41,496 nucleotides of DNA from JAOTYV01 sp041557595 (GTDB taxonomy: Bacteria; Pseudomonadota; Alphaproteobacteria; UBA8366), in NCBI GenBank assembly GCA_041557595.1, contig JBFFGE010000017.1, positions 1-41,496 of the forward strand. Direction: 5' to 3'. The notes beneath the pieces were generated by a model. That model was given only the letters and a program-made list of their open reading frames with translations. It was not told the DNA's origin and made no database searches. Shown piece by piece: positions 31,241-39,077 of this stretch. Positions within the stretch are counted from its first letter, which is position 1, and each line of letters begins with the position of its first letter. A program made the translations under genes and the position numbers.

Positions 31241-32029
31241 ATGGCAGCAATAGCAGCAGTCGATACCACGCCGATCCCCGGTTGGGGCCAGAACATCATC
31301 ACCGTCGCATCCGGAAAAGGAGGGGTCGGGAAGACCTGGTTCGCGATTTCGCTGGCCCATGCATTGTCGAAACTCGGCCAGAACACCTTGCTGTTCGATG
31401 GCGATATCGGCCTGGCAAATGTCGACATCCAACTCGGTTTGATGCCCGAACGCGACCTTGCATCCGTCATTGCCGGCAAGTTGACCCTCAAGCAGAGCGT
31501 GACGCCCATCGTGGGCGCGGACTTCGACGTCATCGCCGGACGGTCCGGATCTGGCACTCTCGCATCCCTCCCCGCGCCCCGGCTGAGCGCCCTGCGTGAC
31601 CAGATTGGCGCCTTGTCGGGAGCCTATGACAGGGTGATCGTCGATTTGGGCGCCGGCATCGACCGGACGGTGAAGACGTTGACCGCACCGGACGGCATTT
31701 GCTTCGTGATCGCCACCGACGAGCCAACCTCGCTGACCGACGCCTACGCGTTCATCAAACTAACCGCGGCGGATCGACCGGGCGCCGATCTGCGGATCGT
31801 CGTCAACATGGCCGCGTCGAAATCCGATGGCGAGAAGACCTATGAAACGCTCCTGAAGGCATGCCGCGGGTTTCTTCAGCTGGAGCCGCCGCTGGCCGGC
31901 GTCATCCGCCTCGATGCCAAGGTTCGGGAGAGCATCCAGCTTCAGGTGCCGCTGCTGACCCGTTATCCCAATTGCGACGCCGCGTCGGATGTCGAGCGGA
32001 TCGCACGGTCGCTGCTGGCGGCGCCGTGA
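31241..32029 (+). CDS. flhG: MinD-like ATPase FlhG (FleN)
   Basis: A 262-residue ParA/MinD ATPase that limits flagellar number together with FlhF. The deviant Walker A is KGGVGKT (about 26-32), the switch region LFDGDIGLANVDIQLG lies near 53-68, and VIVDLGAGIDR is the Walker B segment. A C-terminal MinD-type amphipathic helix is not obvious; the end (RIARSLLAAP) is short. The start is two bases after the flhF stop. The stop overlaps the start of the following gene (GTGA). Confidence 0.92.
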   Translation: MAAIAAVDTTPIPGWGQNIITVASGKGGVGKTWFAISLAHALSKLGQNTLLFDGDIGLANVDIQLGLMPERDLASVIAGKLTLKQSVTPIVGADFDVIAGRSGSGTLASLPAPRLSALRDQIGALSGAYDRVIVDLGAGIDRTVKTLTAPDGICFVIATDEPTSLTDAYAFIKLTAADRPGADLRIVVNMAASKSDGEKTYETLLKACRGFLQLEPPLAGVIRLDAKVRESIQLQVPLLTRYPNCDAASDVERIARSLLAAP

Positions 32030-33363
32030 GCGGACCGGTCCCGCCGGCCGCCTCCCCCTCCCCCCGTACAGTCGCGGCGAGTCAGCCCCTTCGGGCGACC
32101 GCCCTCCCGTCATCTGAAACGCCGCCGCTCAGGGCGGGCCAGATTCTGCAGGCCCAAGTCGTCGCCCGTTCCGAGGGGCACCTAGTCGTTCGCACCGACG
32201 GCGGCGCCCTGACGCTGCAAACCTCCGCCGCGCTCGAGGATGGAACCGCCCTGCTGCTGCGCGTCCTGACGGGGGGTGTACGACCGCAACTCGAACTATC
32301 GTTGCGTCCGGGCGTCCCGGCGACCACGACGCCCGCGGCTTCGGGGACGGTCCTGACCCAGGGCAGCGTGGTGAGCGCGACCTTCGGCGGCAATGCCGCG
32401 ACCGCTCCGTCCGCGGCGACGGCGCAAACCGTCCCGCTGGAGATCAGCGCGACGGCGACGCTCCGCATCCTCGGCGTCGCACCGCCCGGCGCCGCCGCCG
32501 TTCCCAACGCACACGCAAACGCCGCGGCCGCCAACACGGTGTTGGCCGCGACCGTCACGACGATTTCTCCGCACGGCGCGCCCGTCGTGCAAACCGACGC
32601 GGGCCGCTTCACGATCAGTACGGCCACCACGCTGCCGGTCGGCACCCGCCTCCTGTTCGAGCTCCTTCCGGGCGGGACGCCGCTGACCGCGGTTTCAAAT
32701 GTGCTGGCGGCCGACGACCCGCTTGCCTCGTTGCGGGACGCCATCGCCGCGCTCCGGTCCGGCGACGGCGCGCTCGCGGCCAGCCTCGCGCACTCCGCGT
32801 TGCCGCAAGTCGGCCCGCGCATGGGCACCGGCATGTTGTTCATACTTTCGGCGATCTTTTCCGGCGACCTGCGGCGTGTCTTCAATGACGATGCGCTCCG
32901 CACCCTGGCGCGCACCGGCCCGGATATCGTGCCGCGCCTGGGCGCCGATCTTGGCACATTGCAGCAAACCGCCATGGATACGGCCGGACAGGACTGGCGT
33001 GTCTACCTGCTGCCGTTGCTGACCGATAACGGATTAGAGCGCCTGCGGCTGCTGGTTCGCGATCACGCGTCCGAGGACGCGACGGCGGATGACGCCGGCA
33101 CGGTACGGTTCATGGTCGAAGTCACGATGAGCCGGCTGGGCGCGTTTCAATTCGACGGCAAGGCGGGGCGCAAGACCCTCGATCTCGTGATTCGCACCGA
33201 ACAATCGTTGGACACGGACATGCAAAACGACATCCGCCGGATCTTCGAAAATGCGCTCGCGGCCATGACATTCAGCGGCGCGCTGATTTTCCAGACCACA
33301 CCGAAAATCGAAAGCCCGGCCGCCGAACGCCGGCCCGGGACGAAGAAGGGTGTTGTGGTTTGA
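32026..33363 (+). CDS. FliK-like flagellar protein of the flhFG operon
   Basis: A 445-residue protein starting at a GTG that overlaps the flhG stop, so translation is coupled. The N-terminal two-thirds (about 1-220) is low-complexity, rich in Ala, Thr, Pro and Val. From about 225 it is helical and more conserved-looking (LLFELLPGGTPLTAVSNVLA, GMLFILSAIFSGDLRRVF). The final domain (about 365-430) includes FMVEVTMSRLGAFQFDGKAG and DIRRIFENALAAMTFSGALI, which resembles the C-terminal fold of some FliK-like proteins. A second hook-length or export-related role is inferred from layout and operon position only. A true fliK is at 17481. Confidence 0.65.
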   Translation: MSGPVPPAASPSPRTVAASQPLRATALPSSETPPLRAGQILQAQVVARSEGHLVVRTDGGALTLQTSAALEDGTALLLRVLTGGVRPQLELSLRPGVPATTTPAASGTVLTQGSVVSATFGGNAATAPSAATAQTVPLEISATATLRILGVAPPGAAAVPNAHANAAAANTVLAATVTTISPHGAPVVQTDAGRFTISTATTLPVGTRLLFELLPGGTPLTAVSNVLAADDPLASLRDAIAALRSGDGALAASLAHSALPQVGPRMGTGMLFILSAIFSGDLRRVFNDDALRTLARTGPDIVPRLGADLGTLQQTAMDTAGQDWRVYLLPLLTDNGLERLRLLVRDHASEDATADDAGTVRFMVEVTMSRLGAFQFDGKAGRKTLDLVIRTEQSLDTDMQNDIRRIFENALAAMTFSGALIFQTTPKIESPAAERRPGTKKGVVV

Positions 33364-33767
33364 GCGATCCCCTATCGGTTTCCGAAAATGGCGCCGTAGA
33401 CGAGGCGCTGCCACGCCACCTCTTGCGCTGCAACACGAACCCGAACGCCGCGCTGAACTACCTGATCTCCATTGACGATTGCGCGCCGAAGACCGATTGG
33501 TCGATCGCGCTGCGATACGTTCCGGACAAGCTGATCGTCGAACCGGGGAGCCTGATCCGCTATGCCGAGCGCCTTGCGGCGCAGAATGATTGGGAAGCGG
33601 AAGGTTTCGCGTTGGCGATCCTCGACGATCTCAACAACGAAACGGTTCCCCGCTGGGTGGAAATCGCCTGCGCGAACCGTCAAACGCCAAAACATCGGGT
33701 CCTTGTGGTCGATCGGCAGCCCAATTGGGAAGATTCAGGGCTTCTCGCCCGGCTGCCCCCCTGGTGA
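33360..33767 (+). CDS. Unrecognised small protein at the end of the flhFG operon
   Basis: A 135-residue soluble protein with no signal peptide and no membrane helix. The start is a TTG that overlaps the previous stop (TTGA), which supports translational coupling. The sequence is moderately acidic, with a helical middle (LIRYAERLAAQNDWEAEGFA) and a Trp-rich end (NWEDSGLLARLPPW). I do not recognise a domain. It is the last gene of the rightward operon and ends eight bases before the 3' end of the convergent fliJ. Confidence 0.65.
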   Translation: MSDPLSVSENGAVDEALPRHLLRCNTNPNAALNYLISIDDCAPKTDWSIALRYVPDKLIVEPGSLIRYAERLAAQNDWEAEGFALAILDDLNNETVPRWVEIACANRQTPKHRVLVVDRQPNWEDSGLLARLPPW

Positions 33768-33774
33768 CGCCGCG

Positions 33775-34206
33775 TTACCGCATCACCGACGCGGATTGAC
33801 GGCTATGGTTCTGCAACGCCGTTTCATCGACTTCGCTTTGGTCGACCTTGTCCCGTTCCTGGCGTTCCGCCTGTTCATATCGCTCAAGCGTAATTTCGTA
33901 GCGCTTCAATTCGGCGAAGGCGTTCAGCAGGGCGTCGCGGGCTTGCGCGACCGCATCGCTGGCCAATTCCTTTTCCTTCGTCAATTCGGCGCGACGGTCG
34001 AGTTGGGCCCGGGCAAACCCGCCATAATCGGATCGCGCATCCGGCGTCGCCTGCAAAGCGGCCCTTTCCGACGCCATTTGACCTTCTAAAGTATCGATTT
34101 GACCCGAAAGCGCCGCCTCCGCTTCCTCCAACTCCCTAATTTGGCGCCGTTTCTCATCCAAATGGTACCGATGGAAACGAATGAGCTTGCCCAGCGGTTT
34201 TTTCAT
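33775..34206 (-). CDS. fliJ: Flagellar export chaperone FliJ
   Basis: A 143-residue protein predicted to be almost entirely coiled coil (LIRFHRYHLDEKRRQIRELE, ELTKEKELASDAVAQARDAL). This is the size and nature of FliJ, the stalk of the export ATPase that resembles the gamma subunit of F1 and connects FliI with FlhA. It overlaps the fliI stop by one base (TAATG). The final 20 residues are polar and probably disordered. Confidence 0.88.
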   Translation of the reverse strand: MKKPLGKLIRFHRYHLDEKRRQIRELEEAEAALSGQIDTLEGQMASERAALQATPDARSDYGGFARAQLDRRAELTKEKELASDAVAQARDALLNAFAELKRYEITLERYEQAERQERDKVDQSEVDETALQNHSRQSASVMR

Positions 34207-35579
34207 TACGCGCTCTCCGCCTGTGCCGGATCGTCCATACCGAGGATCTGTGCCAATTGGCGATAACCGCTCTCGAGCGACGTGCGTTCCGCAATATCCT
34301 GCCGCTGAAACGCCTCAAGCCCCTCATGAAGCCGGATCGCCTCATCAACCGCGGGGTCGCTACCGGCCCGGTACGCACCCAGCCGGATCAGCTCGGCCAT
34401 GTCCGAATAAACCGCCATCAGGCCGCGCGCTCGATCGATCAGCGCATTTTGACTGGAAGTGTTGCATTGAGGCAACGTCCGCGAAACGCTCCGCAACACG
34501 TCGATTGCCGGGAAACGATTGCGTTGGGCGATCGCCCGATCGAGCACGATATGGCCATCGACGATGCCGCGCACCGCATCGGAAATCGGCTCGTTGTGAT
34601 CGTCGCCTTCGACGAGAACTGTAAACAATCCGGTGATGCTGCCGTCGGCGACGCCGGGACCGGCGCGCTCCAGAAGCCGCGGCAATTCACTGAACACCGT
34701 CGGCGTATATCCCTTGCTTGCGGGCGGCTCGCCGGCGGACAAACCGATTTCCCGCTGCGCCATCGCAAAGCGCGTGACGCTGTCGATCAGACACAGCACG
34801 TCCTTGCCCTGATCGCGAAAATATTCGGCGACCGTCATTGTCAAATACGCCGCTTGCCGGCGCATCAACGCGGACTCGTCGGACGTCGCAACGACGAGAA
34901 CGGATTTGGCCAAACCTTCCGGCCCGAGATGTTCCTCGATGAATTCGCGAACCTCCCGCCCCCGTTCGCCGACCAGTCCGATGACCACGACATCGGCCGC
35001 GCTGTAGCGCGCCATCATCGAGAGCAAGAGCGACTTTCCGACCCCAGAACCCGAGAAAATCCCCATTCTTTGGCCCCGGCAGCAGGTTAGGAAGGCGTTA
35101 ATCGAACGAACGCCGACGTCGATTTTTTCGGTGACGCGCTGACGCGAGTGGGCCGGCGGCGGCGTATTGCGGATCGGATATGCGACGGGCCCGAGCGGTA
35201 ATGGTCCGCCATCGTCGAGCGGTTCGGCAAAAGAATTCACGACCCGGCCCAGCCAGGCGTCCCGCGGATAGACGACCGGATCGGACGCGCCAAGCTCGAC
35301 CGCATTTCCCAAACCGACACCCAGCAAGGCGCCGAACGGCATCGCCAACGCGCGCGATCGCCGGAACCCAACCACCTCGCACGGCACGCGCTCGCCGTCG
35401 TCGCGGAGGATCGTACAGCGGTCACCGACGGACAGGTGGTTTTGCACGCCGGTTATTTCAACCAGCATGCCCTGCACTGCGCACACGCGGCCATACAGTT
35501 GAACGGTCGCTATTCTTGAAATGTCGTCAATCAATGCACGCAGCGACCATTTCCTTTTATATGATAACTGACCAAGCAT
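34206..35579 (-). CDS. fliI: Flagellum-specific export ATPase FliI
   Basis: A 457-residue ATPase related to the F1 beta subunit. An N-terminal beta-barrel (about 20-90: IATVQLYGRVCAVQGMLVEI) precedes the catalytic domain with Walker A GIFSGSGVGKSLLLSM near 173-188, GLVGERGREVREF and Walker B VLCLIDSVTRFAMAQREIGL near 262-281. The C-terminal helical domain ends at DPAQAESA. The start is uncertain: the first eleven residues (MLGQLSYKRKW) are unlike FliI, and a TTG near ALIDDISRI may be the true start. It is divergent from ctrA, a conserved alphaproteobacterial arrangement. Confidence 0.93.
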   Translation of the reverse strand: MLGQLSYKRKWSLRALIDDISRIATVQLYGRVCAVQGMLVEITGVQNHLSVGDRCTILRDDGERVPCEVVGFRRSRALAMPFGALLGVGLGNAVELGASDPVVYPRDAWLGRVVNSFAEPLDDGGPLPLGPVAYPIRNTPPPAHSRQRVTEKIDVGVRSINAFLTCCRGQRMGIFSGSGVGKSLLLSMMARYSAADVVVIGLVGERGREVREFIEEHLGPEGLAKSVLVVATSDESALMRRQAAYLTMTVAEYFRDQGKDVLCLIDSVTRFAMAQREIGLSAGEPPASKGYTPTVFSELPRLLERAGPGVADGSITGLFTVLVEGDDHNEPISDAVRGIVDGHIVLDRAIAQRNRFPAIDVLRSVSRTLPQCNTSSQNALIDRARGLMAVYSDMAELIRLGAYRAGSDPAVDEAIRLHEGLEAFQRQDIAERTSLESGYRQLAQILGMDDPAQAESA

Positions 35580-35756
35580 AGGGATGACGACTCATGTGTA
35601 GCCGACACCAAATTTGGAGGATCAAAATAGAAAGAAAATATTTAAAAAGCCATCCAAAAAATATATTGTGTTTTTTACACCAACCTTGCTAGACTATTAA
35701 CCATATAAAGTTCGTGAGTCCACTTGAAGATCTTAGTCTAGTTTAGGGGATTACCT
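35580..35756. other. Divergent control region between fliI and ctrA
   Basis: A 177-base AT-rich region. It holds a CtrA half-box and a GANTC site for ctrA (35697-35720), and the ribosome binding site AGGGG nine bases before the ctrA ATG. No clear promoter for fliI was found. Confidence 0.6.
35697..35720 (+). promoter_or_regulatory. ctrA control element: CtrA half-box and GANTC site
   Basis: TTAACCAT (35697-35704) is the classical CtrA half-box. GAGTC (35716-35720), a GANTC adenine-methylation target, follows 11 bases later. In Caulobacter the ctrA P1 promoter combines CtrA binding and a CcrM site, so the pairing points to autoregulation and methylation-timed expression. Confidence 0.55.
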
Positions 35757-36479
35757 ATGCGAGTACTGCTCGTCGAAGACGATCCGGCGACGGCGAAAAG
35801 CATCGCCTTGATGTTGAAGTCGGAGAGTTTCGTCGTGGATACTACCGATCTCGGGGAAGACGGCCTGGAAATCGGCAAAATCTACGATTATGACATAATC
35901 ATTCTCGATCTTATGCTTCCGGATATTGACGGGTATGAGGTCCTTCGCCGCCTGCGCGACGCCCGGGTTGATACGCCAATCCTGATTCTGTCGGGATTGA
36001 GCGAACTCGACAACAAAGTCAAAGGCTTAGGGTTTGGCGCCGACGATTATTTGACCAAACCATTTGAGAAACGGGAACTTATTGCGCGAATCCAGGCGAT
36101 CGTTCGACGTTCCAAGGGTCATTCCAAATCGGTGATCAGAACCGGGAAGATCAGCGTCAACCTGGATGATCATACCGTTGAAGTGGACAGCAAGCCGATC
36201 CACTTGACCGGCAAGGAATTCGGCATCCTGGAGTTGTTGTCGCTCCGCAAGGGCACAACGCTTACCAAGGAAATGTTCCTGAACCACCTCTATGGCGGTA
36301 TGGACGAGCCGGAACTTAAAATTATCGATGTTTTCGTGTGCAAGCTGCGCAAGAAACTCAGCACAGCCTGCAACGGGGAAAACTACATCGAGACCGTTTG
36401 GGGCCGCGGCTACGTGCTGCGCGATCCGTCACCCGCAGAGGGAATGGCGGAAGAGGTTGCCGAAGCGTCCGCGGCCTGA
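35757..36479 (+). CDS. ctrA: Cell-cycle master regulator CtrA
   Basis: A 240-residue OmpR-type response regulator. The receiver (1-118) has Glu7-Asp8-Asp9, the phospho-acceptor Asp51 (ILDLMLPDIDG) and Lys in TKPF. The winged helix (about 125-230) contains KGTTLTKEMFLNHLYGGMDE and IDVFVCKLRKKL with ETVWGRGYVLRDP, essentially identical to Caulobacter CtrA. The C-terminus ends in two alanines (EASAA), as in Caulobacter, where they form the ClpXP degradation tag. It is divergent from fliI, and CtrA-type boxes lie before ctrA itself, sciP and the CheY-like gene. Confidence 0.96.
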   Translation: MRVLLVEDDPATAKSIALMLKSESFVVDTTDLGEDGLEIGKIYDYDIIILDLMLPDIDGYEVLRRLRDARVDTPILILSGLSELDNKVKGLGFGADDYLTKPFEKRELIARIQAIVRRSKGHSKSVIRTGKISVNLDDHTVEVDSKPIHLTGKEFGILELLSLRKGTTLTKEMFLNHLYGGMDEPELKIIDVFVCKLRKKLSTACNGENYIETVWGRGYVLRDPSPAEGMAEEVAEASAA

Positions 36480-36497
36480 ACGCCGCGACGCTGTAAC

Positions 36498-36527
36498 GCC
36501 GTTCGTTCATCCGAACGAACGGCCTTT
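36498..36527 (+). terminator. Terminator after ctrA
   Basis: GCCGTTCGTTC (36498-36508) pairs perfectly with GAACGAACGGC (36513-36523) across a four-base loop, followed by CTTT. It begins 18 bases after the ctrA stop. The T-run is short. Confidence 0.75.
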
Positions 36528-36536
36528 AGAGCGGCG

Positions 36537-36554
36537 TGCGCCCATTCGGGCGCA
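36537..36554. terminator. Second hairpin after ctrA
   Basis: TGCGCCC (36537-36543) pairs with GGGCGCA (36548-36554) across ATTC. It lies ten bases after the first hairpin and has no T-run, so it is more likely a backup 3' stabiliser or pause site. Confidence 0.45.
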
Positions 36555-36587
36555 TATAAGCTGCTCAATCTTTATAGAATCGATCAA

Positions 36588-36632
36588 CTTTCCTGCCTTT
36601 AGTTGATTCCAATTGAAGGCAGGTTGATCTAG
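36588..36632. repeat. Palindromic element, copy 2 (GANTC-centred)
   Basis: CCTGCCTTTAGTTG and CAATTGAAGGCAGG flank ATTC, giving GATTC at the centre. Relative to copy 1 (2170-2216), two arm positions change so that the plus-strand RNA keeps pairing through U-G wobbles. The flank GGTTGATCTAG matches GGTCAATCTAG of copy 1. It lies ten bases after the cheR stop, between it and the ctrA terminators. Confidence 0.75.
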
Positions 36633-36641
36633 GTCGAAGAT

Positions 36642-37478
36642 CTATGCGGAGAGCAGGACGGGTTCGCCATCGGCGCGCCCGTACATGCCCCTGTGTCCGG
36701 CAATCGGTGCAAATTGATCGGTAATCCCGAGAACCGACTCCGCGCCGCCGAGATACAACACGCCGTCGCTCTGCATGACGCTGGCCATTTGGGTCAGGAC
36801 ATCGGATTTGGTCGCAGCATCGAAGTAGATCAAGACATTCCGGCAGAACACGACATCGAACTGTCCTAGCACGCCGGGACTGTCCATCCGATTGAACTGC
36901 TTGAATTTCACCATCGCCCTGATCGCGGCGTCGAGGCGCCATTTGTCGCCCACCCGGTTGAAGTATTTAACCAGGGAGGTAATCGGCAGACCGCGTTGCA
37001 CCTCGAATTGCGTGTAAAGACCGCTGCGCGCCTTGTTGATCATTTCGGACGATAGATCGGTCGCGACAATCTCGACCTCCCAGCCGACCAGCTCCGCCTC
37101 CATCTCCTTGACGATCATCGCTATCGAATAGGGCTCCTGCCCGCTGGACGCGGCCGCGCTCCACACGCGGATCTTGCGCGTGCTGTGGCGCGCTTCCATC
37201 AAACGCGGAATGACCAATGCACGGAGCTGCTCGAACGGCTTGATATCGCGAAAGAAAAGCGATTCATTGGTCGTCATGGATTCGGTAATGCTCACGAGCA
37301 AATCTTCCGGACGCTCGTTCCGTACCGCGGCGACCAGATCGTCCAACGTATTGAAACCGAATTTGCGGGCGACCGGCATCAGCCGGCTTTCCAGCAAATA
37401 GGATTTTTCAGGCGTCAGCACGAGGCCCGACCGCTGCTTCAAAGTCCGCGCGAAGAAATCGAAATCTTCGGTGTTCAT
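36642..37478 (-). CDS. cheR: Chemotaxis methyltransferase CheR
   Basis: A 278-residue SAM-dependent glutamate methyltransferase for chemoreceptors. The N-terminal helical domain (about 1-75) precedes the catalytic domain, with the SAM loop IRVWSAAASSGQEPYSIAMI near 103-122, EIVATDLSSEMINKARSGLY and FDVVFCRNVLIYFD near 205-218, all CheR hallmarks. It starts three bases after the cheB stop and is the last gene of cheA-cheY-cheB-cheR. Confidence 0.95.
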   Translation of the reverse strand: MNTEDFDFFARTLKQRSGLVLTPEKSYLLESRLMPVARKFGFNTLDDLVAAVRNERPEDLLVSITESMTTNESLFFRDIKPFEQLRALVIPRLMEARHSTRKIRVWSAAASSGQEPYSIAMIVKEMEAELVGWEVEIVATDLSSEMINKARSGLYTQFEVQRGLPITSLVKYFNRVGDKWRLDAAIRAMVKFKQFNRMDSPGVLGQFDVVFCRNVLIYFDAATKSDVLTQMASVMQSDGVLYLGGAESVLGITDQFAPIAGHRGMYGRADGEPVLLSA

Positions 37479-37481
37479 CGT

Positions 37482-38606
37482 TTATGCCGCCAGTTTTGAT
37501 ATGTGTTGACCAATTTCATCGAGGGGTAGCACCGCCGCGCATAATCCGTCATTCGCAACGGCCCCCGGCATCCCCCAGACAACGCTCGACGCTTCGTCCT
37601 GCGCGAGCACGGTGCCGCCCATCTCGACCACCACCGTGCTGCCGGCGCGCCCGTCCTGCCCCATCCCGGTAAGAATTACCGGCACGACACCGGGACCATA
37701 GACCTGGGCGAGGCTGCGCAGCATGGGGTCGACCGACGGCCGGCAGAAATTTTCCGGTGCACTGTCGGAAAGCCGGAATACCGGCCTGCTGTTTCGCCGC
37801 TCCACCAGCATGTGATACCCGCCTGGCGCAACGTAGATATGGCCGGACTCGACCGACTGGCCGTCCTGCGGCTCCGAGACCGGACGACCGCTGGCCTGCG
37901 CAAGCGTGGCCGTCAGGAACGCGGTAAAGGTCGCCGGTATATGCTGGGTGATGAGGATCGGTATCGTTAGCGCCACGGGAACAGACGGCAGGAACGTCTT
38001 CAGCGCCGCCGGTCCACCGGTCGAACTGCCAATCGCCAGAACCGCCGGCCGGGCACGCGAGACGGGCCGCAGCGGCAATTCCTCCGGCGTCCGAAGCTTC
38101 GCCGTCGCCAGCAGATTGCCGGCCAATGATTGACGCCGATCGCGCACGGGCTTCACCGCGCCGATCCCCACGCCGAGGGCGCCGATTTTCGTCAACAATT
38201 CGACCTTGAAGGTGTCCGCGGAAAACAGCTCGTGCCGGGAACTCGGTTTATTCACGTAGTCCGCCGCCCCCATACTGAGCGCGCGAAGCGAAATTTCCGC
38301 ATTCCGTTGCGTCATCGACGAAACGATGATGACGCGCACACCGGGGCGCAGCGCCAGCATCTTCGGCAACGCCGTGAGCCCATCCATTTCATTCATTTCG
38401 ACATCCAGCAACACGATATCCACGTCTTCGCGCTGCAGCGCTCGCACCGCATGCGCGCCGTCGCTCACCGACGCGGTAACCACGATCCACGGGTCGGTTT
38501 CCAATATCCGCGCGATCAGACCGCGTACGATTGCCGAATCGTCGACAATCATCACCTTGATGAGAGACTCGCAGGAACGGCCGCTATGGGGTGTGGGACC
38601 AAACAT
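37482..38606 (-). CDS. cheB: Chemotaxis methylesterase CheB
   Basis: A 374-residue two-domain protein. The receiver has Asp22-Asp23 and the phospho-acceptor Asp68 (VLLDVEMNEMDG). The C-terminal esterase/deamidase domain shows the catalytic triad regions: Ser in AIGSSTGGP near 195, His in ITQHIPATFT and Asp in LTGMGQDGRAG. The start at 38606 is the first ATG giving a normal length; a longer open frame to 38864 runs back through the cheY gene and is rejected. No strong ribosome binding site is seen before 38606. Confidence 0.93.
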   Translation of the reverse strand: MFGPTPHSGRSCESLIKVMIVDDSAIVRGLIARILETDPWIVVTASVSDGAHAVRALQREDVDIVLLDVEMNEMDGLTALPKMLALRPGVRVIIVSSMTQRNAEISLRALSMGAADYVNKPSSRHELFSADTFKVELLTKIGALGVGIGAVKPVRDRRQSLAGNLLATAKLRTPEELPLRPVSRARPAVLAIGSSTGGPAALKTFLPSVPVALTIPILITQHIPATFTAFLTATLAQASGRPVSEPQDGQSVESGHIYVAPGGYHMLVERRNSRPVFRLSDSAPENFCRPSVDPMLRSLAQVYGPGVVPVILTGMGQDGRAGSTVVVEMGGTVLAQDEASSVVWGMPGAVANDGLCAAVLPLDEIGQHISKLAA

Positions 38607-38653
38607 TGGATGCGTTGTTTCGACTGTTGATATGGATTTCGTCAGGATGGCGG

Positions 38654-39019
38654 TCAGATGAGCCCGACTTGCTGAAATTTCGTTTGAATAATTTCGCTGT
38701 CGAACGGCTTCATGATGTATTCGTCGGCGCCCGCCGCGATCGCCGCGCGGATATGATCGAGATCGTTTTCGGTCGTGCAGAAAATGACGGCGACTCCCGC
38801 GCCGCCCGGTAACTGCCGCAGCGCTTCCAGAAACGCGACGCCGTCCATGACGGGCATGTCCCAATCTAGCAGGATACCGTCCGGCATCTCCGCCTGGCAG
38901 GCTTCGAGCGCCAGCTTTCCATCCTCCGCTTCCGACACGATGAAGCGGAGCTCTTCGAGAATTTTTCGTGCAACCATCCGGATGACTTTGGAATCATCCA
39001 CGATCAGACATTTTTTCAT
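38654..39019 (-). CDS. cheY: Chemotaxis response regulator CheY
   Basis: A 121-residue receiver domain in the che operon. The acidic pair is Asp8-Asp9 (LIVDDS), the phospho-acceptor is Asp52 (LLDWDMPVMDG) and the Lys is in MKPF near 103. The position of the usual switch Thr reads FCTTEND. The start at 39019 has GGAA upstream and gives the normal CheY N-terminus (MKKCLIVDDSKVIR); a longer frame to 39172 overlaps cheA. This is the second CheY of the window; one may act as the signal and the other as a phosphate sink, but which is unknown. Confidence 0.93.
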   Translation of the reverse strand: MKKCLIVDDSKVIRMVARKILEELRFIVSEAEDGKLALEACQAEMPDGILLDWDMPVMDGVAFLEALRQLPGGAGVAVIFCTTENDLDHIRAAIAAGADEYIMKPFDSEIIQTKFQQVGLI

Positions 39020-39077
39020 TGTACGTTTTCCGTTCCCCGTTTGGCCTCTGACATTTGGCCCTGTTCCGATAGCCCGC

